Virus record (IMG/VR): IMGVR_UViG_3300022542_000961
Span: 1-22,463 of that record
From: a virus
Reading direction: 5' to 3' (one strand)
DNA: 22,463 nucleotides
The translations under genes were made by a program, and so were the position numbers. The notes under the pieces are model-generated. The model ran no database searches and was not told the origin of the DNA. It saw only the letters and a program-made list of their open reading frames with translations. Shown here piece after piece: positions 14,101-20,600 of the stretch; positions within the stretch are counted from its first letter, which is position 1; each line of letters begins with the position of its first letter.

Positions 14101-15440
14101 GTTGTACACCACCATACAATTATAGACCAACAATGCCACCAGTAGCAGATTGTTCAGCTCCTACATTTGCTGAGCATCGCTCACGTCTATTTGCTGGGGG
14201 GACATACTTTAGAAGTATTGAACAAGGTCCACAATGGAATGATATATCTATTGAAGTTGAACAAATTGGTAGCCCAATCACATATGATTTAACAGTTAGT
14301 TACCAAGGTATAGTAAAAGAAACATATAATGTTACACAAGTTCCAGATGGTGGAGGTGGATGTAATATAAGTGGAATAGATTTATTGCGCACTGCTATTA
14401 ATGGTATAAGCTCATATATTGAAATGTATCAACGAGGAGGAGATTTCATATTTGATAGTGGTGGCACCGATGATGATTGTCTTTCAATTTTTAATGAAAC
14501 ATATATGAGTGGTGGCAGTGGAAGTCCAGTAGATGCTTCTGAGCTGACAAAGATACATACTGGTCATGAGCGTACAATGATTATCATTAGTACTACTGAA
14601 AGACAAAATGGAACACCAACTAACCCTCCAGCAGAAAGACACGTACAACAATGGGGTGGATCTAATTGGATACCATATCAAAATTTTGTTCCTGGTGAAT
14701 GTCCTTCAACAACATTGATTGGTGTTCCTTATGTTGTTGATGTTGTCATCGAAGATGAACCAGAAATAATTACTATAGTTATTGATGGTGCATCAAGAAG
14801 ATGGAGTGATGGAACATATGCTGCTAACGCTAATGAGTATCTTAATCCTCCTATTGGTTATTCTTATGAAGGGGATGTTGGTGATGGTTTATATGCTATT
14901 GATCCAGATCAACTTGGTACTCCATTTGATGTATACGCTGATATGACTAATGATGGTGGTGGTTGGATGAGAGTAATAGATGGACCATCAACAACATTAG
15001 GTGAGTTAGATGTATTTGGTGATGTTTCAATTATAACCTCAACATATTATTCTGATCCTACTTATGGTGTTGGGTGGGGAGATAATTCTGATCTTGCCAA
15101 TTGGTCACTTGATGCAACTAGATATACAATAGACGCTGTAGATTTTAGTGAAATGCGTGTAACGCTTACAGGATTTTATGCAGGTGGAATGGGAAGAATA
15201 CGAGTAATGACATCGTCAGGTGTGGTTACAACACATATTAATGATGCATGGGCAATTGACTCTTCCGGACAATCATATAGAGTAAACGGTGTGGATATAT
15301 TCTATAAACAACTAATAGATGTTGTTAACCAACCAGAAATCTTAATTGGATTCGACCGAAATTCACAAATTAGTATGACAGGATATTCACCATCATATGT
15401 ATATACAAAACGTTACATTAACCAACTATGGTTACGATGA
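14097..15440 (+). CDS. Virion adhesin with C-terminal fibrinogen-like domain
   Basis: A 447-residue protein starting inside the PAAR stop (ATGA). Residues 1-30 are Pro/Cys-containing (MSCTPPYNYRPTMPPVADCS); residues 30-250 are beta-rich, Gly/Ser-rich and not recognised. From about residue 255 the sequence matches a fibrinogen-related (FReD-like) fold start: GDGLYAIDPDQ (about 262), GTPFDVYADMTNDGGGWMRV (about 275-294), with a later aromatic and Gly-rich part to FDRNSQISM and the C-terminus. Fibrinogen-related domains bind sugars or acetylated groups in animals and occur sporadically in bacteria and viruses. Location and coupling to the spike tip suggest a baseplate or receptor-binding protein. 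GSP tripeptides occur here twice. The typical disulphide cysteine pair is not evident in the domain (for example D-V-Y-A-D instead of D-V-Y-C-D). Confidence 0.75.
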   Translation: MSCTPPYNYRPTMPPVADCSAPTFAEHRSRLFAGGTYFRSIEQGPQWNDISIEVEQIGSPITYDLTVSYQGIVKETYNVTQVPDGGGGCNISGIDLLRTAINGISSYIEMYQRGGDFIFDSGGTDDDCLSIFNETYMSGGSGSPVDASELTKIHTGHERTMIIISTTERQNGTPTNPPAERHVQQWGGSNWIPYQNFVPGECPSTTLIGVPYVVDVVIEDEPEIITIVIDGASRRWSDGTYAANANEYLNPPIGYSYEGDVGDGLYAIDPDQLGTPFDVYADMTNDGGGWMRVIDGPSTTLGELDVFGDVSIITSTYYSDPTYGVGWGDNSDLANWSLDATRYTIDAVDFSEMRVTLTGFYAGGMGRIRVMTSSGVVTTHINDAWAIDSSGQSYRVNGVDIFYKQLIDVVNQPEILIGFDRNSQISMTGYSPSYVYTKRYINQLWLR

Positions 15441-15532
15441 TAACCCTATTATTCTAATTGGTAACCCCACAAAAAATCCCGCTAAATATTTTCAGGTAAT
15501 AAATTATTTAAAAATATTATAGGAGAATAATA

Positions 15533-15994
15533 ATGCCACAATCAAAATATCCACACATAGAATGGATTGATTTACAGAAAGATAACACCCTTGTGGAAGT
15601 GGCTGTTATGAAGCGTGATCAACTTGGAAACACATACTTTATTCGTTTAGATGCATTAGACACTATTGACAAAAGACGTTTATTTAAAATCGTAACTAAC
15701 CGAAATGCAGAATTATATGAATTATGGGATCTTATGAGCAATGTAACACTTGGAAATGGTGTAAACGCTCTTGAATATTTCCACCAACTTTGCAAAGTTG
15801 CAACTGGAACTGGTAGAATTATGAATCCTTCTAGTAGCGTTATTGGTACTACACCTAAAGCGCCTGCTGCGCCTGTTGCACCGGCACCAGTTGCTCAAAC
15901 AGTGGTAGCTGAGACTACACCAAGTACTGATGATAGCGTTACTACTACAGATAACATCGCATCTACTGATAGTACCATTACACCGACACAATAA
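15533..15994 (+). CDS. Unrecognised protein with Pro/Ala/Thr-rich tail
   Basis: A 153-residue protein with AGGAG ten bases before the ATG. Residues 1-105 look like a compact domain (YPHIEWIDLQKDNTLVEVAV, then GNTYFIRLDALDTIDKRRLF, then YELWDLMSN, YFHQLCKVATGTGRI). Residues 106-153 are a low-complexity tail: AP repeats, then Thr/Ser/Asp-rich. I do not recognise a family. The 92-base gap upstream is AT-rich with a weak hairpin (GGTTA/TAACC at about 15429-15444) and no convincing promoter, so it may be co-transcribed with the adhesin. It is followed by two strong hairpins facing the convergent genes. A virion or decoration role is possible but unsupported. Confidence 0.75.
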   Translation: MPQSKYPHIEWIDLQKDNTLVEVAVMKRDQLGNTYFIRLDALDTIDKRRLFKIVTNRNAELYELWDLMSNVTLGNGVNALEYFHQLCKVATGTGRIMNPSSSVIGTTPKAPAAPVAPAPVAQTVVAETTPSTDDSVTTTDNIASTDSTITPTQ

Positions 15995-16015
15995 AACTTG
16001 TTGTTGTATATCTGC

Positions 16016-16045
16016 AAAAAGGTGGACTTTAAGTCCACCTTTTTT
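16016..16045. terminator. Bidirectional terminator 1
   Basis: AAAAA, then GGTGGACTT (16021-16029) pairing with AAGTCCACC (16031-16039), then TTTTTT. The A-tract before and T-tract after make it work on both strands, between the gene ending at 15994 (+) and the gene ending at 16112 (-). Confidence 0.9.
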
Positions 16046-16066
16046 ATTTCTATTATATGTAAAAAC

Positions 16067-16094
16067 AAAAAAGAGGACCGAAGTCCTCTTTTTT
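16067..16094. terminator. Bidirectional terminator 2
   Basis: AAAAAA, then GAGGAC (16073-16078), loop CGAA, GTCCTC (16083-16088), then TTTTTT. It is a second symmetrical terminator, 21 bases after the first, most likely serving the leftward gene that ends at 16112. Confidence 0.9.
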
Positions 16095-16111
16095 CTGATT
16101 TGAATAACAGT

Positions 16112-17320
16112 TTATGCTGTTGTTCTTGCTACAGATACTGTAAGAGTATATGTAATAGTCAGTGTTCTATTTGCAGATTTTAATACTGGCGAAAAGATGA
16201 TATGTGTTAATAATCTTTCACGTTCTGTTGTAGCAGTAACAGGAGCATTTTGGAAACCTGCATCTGAACCAGCAACTGCTGATTCAAGTGTACCACCTGA
16301 AGGAGTGCCACCAGGATTAATAGAAGCAAGCATGTCAGCTCCACCACCAGTACCTGCTGCAACTAATACAGTTGAAGTGCCACCAAGAGTAGAACTTTCA
16401 ACTTTTAAGAAACCATAAGTTTGAGCACCAGTTATTGTAGGAAAGCTAGCTGTGTTATCCGTAATAGATATTACACCACCGTTAATTGCTGGTACAGCAG
16501 CAAATCCCCAAATAACATCACCGGTGTTAATCGCTTCACATATGTCACCATATAAGATTTCATTATTAGGACCTGAACCACCACCTGGTGTAGTAAAGTT
16601 AATTTGTTGAAGTGAACCGCCATCAATTGTAACATCAATGGAATATGCTGTAAAAGCAACAAGACCTGAATCATCTTCTGATGTTCTGTTACCAACATCA
16701 ATATTTTGATACCCTGTAGAAGCAATAGCTGGACCACCTGTAGTATATAATCCAATTTCATCAAATGTGAAATCGCTTTCAGTATTTTCTGTTGGAGCTT
16801 GTTGATCGTTTAAGAATTGTCCGGTTGGTTCACCTGGATTCAATACAGCTGAAATAACGATTTCAGAAGTAAGACCAAGTTCATTACTACGAACACCTGG
16901 ACCAGAAACATGTTCAACAGATGAAGGATCACCAGAAGGATCAGCACCACCACCTGAACGCTGCCCAGCATTTGGACCAGCAGAACCTGGATCTGTACCT
17001 AATAATCCACCACCAATGCTTTCATTAATAATTTCAGAATAAGTTTCGTTATATAAACGAGAATCCCAAGTATTTGAATCAGGACTCTGACCATCATTCG
17101 GGGTTTTATATGTGATTTGGAATGCAGCATCTGTTTCTGTGCCACCATTACCAAATGCAATTCTGTGAATCCAGTAGTTATCTTCACGTGAAAGTGCTCT
17201 CGCTATCACACGAGCCATGTTTTGAGGATGCACAGCATTGTCTCTGTCAAGTAACACGTTACCAGCATCATCTGTGATGTTTACGTGTCCTTTAACGCTA
17301 ATTGGTAAAAGTTGTTCCAT
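16112..17320 (-). CDS. Tail/baseplate-type structural protein, unassigned
   Basis: A 402-residue protein with AGGAG upstream of its ATG. The N-terminal part (ISVKGHVNITDDAGNVLLDR, then MARVIARALS, then YWIHRIAFGNGGTETD) is a pattern I associate with tail-fibre or baseplate proteins of marine myoviruses. Residues 100-155 are Gly/Ser/Pro-rich linkers (GGGADPSGDPSSVEHVSG). The middle and C-terminal parts are beta-rich, Gly/Thr/Ser-rich, and the end is a strand-rich LTITYTLTVSVART. There are no membrane segments and almost no cysteine, typical of virion fibres. A late box (17354-17361) lies before it. Precise function is not known. Confidence 0.75.
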   Translation of the reverse strand: MEQLLPISVKGHVNITDDAGNVLLDRDNAVHPQNMARVIARALSREDNYWIHRIAFGNGGTETDAAFQITYKTPNDGQSPDSNTWDSRLYNETYSEIINESIGGGLLGTDPGSAGPNAGQRSGGGADPSGDPSSVEHVSGPGVRSNELGLTSEIVISAVLNPGEPTGQFLNDQQAPTENTESDFTFDEIGLYTTGGPAIASTGYQNIDVGNRTSEDDSGLVAFTAYSIDVTIDGGSLQQINFTTPGGGSGPNNEILYGDICEAINTGDVIWGFAAVPAINGGVISITDNTASFPTITGAQTYGFLKVESSTLGGTSTVLVAAGTGGGADMLASINPGGTPSGGTLESAVAGSDAGFQNAPVTATTERERLLTHIIFSPVLKSANRTLTITYTLTVSVARTTA

Positions 17321-17353
17321 TCTATAGTCTCCTGCTATTTTGAATCTTTTTAG

Positions 17354-17361
17354 TATTTATG
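17354..17361 (-). promoter_or_regulatory. T4-type late promoter box (CATAAATA on -)
   Basis: The minus strand reads CATAAATA, one base from the T4 late consensus, 33 bases before the ATG at 17320 and just after the stop of the preceding minus-strand gene. Confidence 0.55.
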
Positions 17362-17364
17362 ATC

Positions 17365-17595
17365 TTAACCCATTCGCCGAACGCTAGTGGTTAATTGTTT
17401 AATCGCATTATTGAACATAATTGGTTCAACCTGCACATTCCCGAGGTCAAATTTGCTAATAAAGTCATCTTCAACATCTGCAAAGATAAAAGTACCTTTG
17501 TTTCCGTTCCGTTCAATTGAAGTCATACTGTAATTATGTACTCGTAAACTTGCTGCGAGTACTATGTCTGTTGTGTGAAATTCTGTAATTGTCAT
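17365..17595 (-). CDS. Small DUF5659-like phage protein
   Basis: A 76-residue protein with AGGGT before the ATG. The layout F-H-T-T-D-I-V-L-A-A-S-L, then a strand with GNKGTFIFAD, then DLGNVQVEPIMFNNAIKQL fits the small DUF5659 proteins (about 70 residues), which begin with a T-x-D-x-x-L-A-x-x-L unit and hold a G-x-x-x-F-x-F strand. Function of that family is unknown to me. It lies between the giant fibre gene and the tail-like gene on the same strand, with its own late-type box. Confidence 0.75.
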   Translation of the reverse strand: MTITEFHTTDIVLAASLRVHNYSMTSIERNGNKGTFIFADVEDDFISKFDLGNVQVEPIMFNNAIKQLTTSVRRMG

Positions 17596-17635
17596 TGGAT
17601 TACCCTTTTATCCTTTAATGTATTCTATCTTGCAT

Positions 17636-17643
17636 TATTTATC
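17636..17643 (-). promoter_or_regulatory. T4-type late promoter box (GATAAATA on -)
   Basis: The minus strand reads GATAAATA, one base from the late consensus, 40 bases before the ATG at 17595, in the 62-base gap after the giant fibre gene. Confidence 0.5.
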
Positions 17644-17657
17644 AGTTTACCTTATAA

Positions 17658-20600
17658 TTACTCAAATGTTCCACTGTATAAATGAATAACCGTGCCAAGA
17701 TTTTCATCAAAAGAACCAACGTCCCAGAATGGATAATCCCAAGAATCAATAAGTGAACCACCTGTTTGTAGAACTACTGCATCAGCAGTTTCAACCGCTA
17801 CAACACCAATCACATCACTAAACGCTATGACTGCTTGTGCATCATTATCAGGTTCAATGAATCCATATGGTATGCTTGTTGTCTCAAGATCTGGATATAC
17901 TGTTATTGTTGTATTTACTCCATCAAAATCTACTTCAGATCGTATTGGAGATCCATTTCTATAATCTTCATCAATTCGTACTTTATAAATTCCATTATTT
18001 GTTATACCTGGAGGTGATCCGTTTGGAGGTGATCCAGTAGTATCATAAGCACCAAGTATTTCAAAATCTTGACCAATTTGTAAATCGCCACGAGCATCAC
18101 CAACAACAGTAATTGTGTTATCTGTTAAGTCTACAGACAGTATTGGATATTGGAACCAATCATCAACAGTCCAACCAAATTGAAGCTCATCAGTTATTTG
18201 TCCTGATACTTGTGTACCAGTTGAACTTTGTAAATTAATAATTCGTCCAAATGGTTGTTGTTCAGTAACTACATCACCAACAATAAATATCAACGTTTCA
18301 TCTGTTCCACTGAATATTATAGAACCATTAGATGTTGGATATGGTGAACCACCATCAACTATCGTATTAGGAACTTGAGTAGTAACAGGAATTGTTGTGG
18401 TGTCTGAACCAGCATTGTAAGTTGCACCAGGAGTTAATACTGTGTAATTGTCATCATTCGTTGGTGAGCCTGAACCACTAACAATAAAATCAAATCCTGG
18501 AATAAACTTGCCTGTATAGTTTCCAGAAATTGTGAATGTATCTGCAACAGCATCGGCTGATACTATTTCAACAACACCTGCTCCATTATAAAATGAATAA
18601 TCAACAGTCCAAGAGCCATCATTAGTAATTGGTGGTGAGCCACCATCATTATAAGAATCTTGTACTTGGAAGGTTATACCTGCTGGCAACAATAATGTTT
18701 GATCACCAAGAACAGTAAACGTATCAAGAGTAGTGTCTGCATTAACTATATTAATAAAGTTTGCTGAACCAATAAGCTCACCAGACATTTCTACATTACC
18801 GGTAGTTGTTTGGCTTAAGAAATCTGTTGGTAACATATCAACATCAATACGTAATGGGCCAACCCACTGATATGTTATTCTATCAACATTTGCATCGCCA
18901 GTTGTTTGAGGAATAACAATTGTCTTTTGTGTATCTGGATCAAACAACGCGCCTTGAATTGTTCCAAGGTCTTTTGAATAATTTTGTACAATAGGAGTAA
19001 TTGGTGAGCCAACACCATTACTAAATGAAGCATTAACAACTTCTTCATCAACAACAATGACTGTATTAGTACCATCATATGTAGAACTTACAATAGTAAA
19101 CCAACCTTTATTAGTTAATGTATGGTCAACATAGAATTGTGTACCAGTTGTAAAATATCTTGTATTGTTACCAAGTATTGACATCGTATCAAGTACTGGC
19201 GATCCACTAGTAGACCCAACAGCTACAACTGGGAAGGTTGTTGCTTGCCATTGTCCCAATAATCCTGCGTCATCATACCCTTCAAATTTGGTTCCACCAA
19301 AGAAGTGATAAGAGAAGTTACCACCATAAATTTCATATGTATCATTTATAGTAATTGTACCACCAACACCGGCATCGGCTGGTGATTCTTCTGTAAATAT
19401 TTTAAACTCATCCATTTCTGCGACTGCAAAGATGTATGCTTTGCCTTCTTCTACACCTGATGGACCGTCTTCAAATGTTGCTCCCATAATGCAATATTTG
19501 CCTGAAATAGCAGCCGGAACTGCGAAATAGTCAATTGCAGGTGTACCAAATGCATTTGGATTATCAATTGTATGAACTAATGCACCTGTTGTTACATTAA
19601 AGATATATGCCTTGCCAGACCAATCAAAAGCACCATCATTCTCTCCGTAAGCACCTACAACACAATAGTTACCTGAAATACCAACCCAACCACCAAACCA
19701 ATCGCTGGCCGATATTGCATCTGGATTTGGATTATCAATTGTATGGATTAATTCACCTGTTGTTACATTATAGATATATGCTTTACCTGAATACTTTCCA
19801 CCTGCATCACTTTCTCCATATGCACCAATGATACAATAATCACCTGATATGCTTACTGAATCCCCAAAATAATCTTCTTCGGAGGTTCCATGTGGGTTTG
19901 GATCATCTAAAGTAAATAGCAATGATCCTGATATTACATCAAATATATATGCTTTACCAGCCCAAATGCCGTTTGCATCATCTGCCGCAAAGGCACCGAC
20001 AAGGCAATATGTACCTTCAATAGCGACTGCCCGACCAAAGCTGTCGCCACCATCTTGTGGTGATCCAGACTCATTTGGATTATCTAATGTATGAACTAAT
20101 GCACCTGTTGTTACATTAAAAATATATGCTTTACCTGAACCCAATCCACTAGAATCATCTTCTCTTTCTGCGGCCACAATACAATAGTTACCATGTATGT
20201 CAACATTGTTGCCAAATCTATCACCTACTGATGTGCCATACGCATTTGGATTGTCTAATGTATGAATTAATGCTCCAGTCGTTACATTAAAGATATATGC
20301 TTTACCTGAATCTAATCCACCGGCATCATCTTCTTGCTTTGCACCAACAATACAATAGTTACCATCAATAGCAACTTCATCTCCAAAATAATCATTATCA
20401 GATGGTGAACCAACCTCGTTTGGATTATCTAATGTATGAATTAACGCTCCAGTTATTACATCATAGATATATGCTTTACCAGAATCTAATCCACCGGCAT
20501 AATCTTCATATTTTGAACCAACAATACAACGGTCGCCTGAAATATCTACTGACCAACCAAATTTATCTCCTGTTGCAGTACCAAATGAAGATGGATTATC

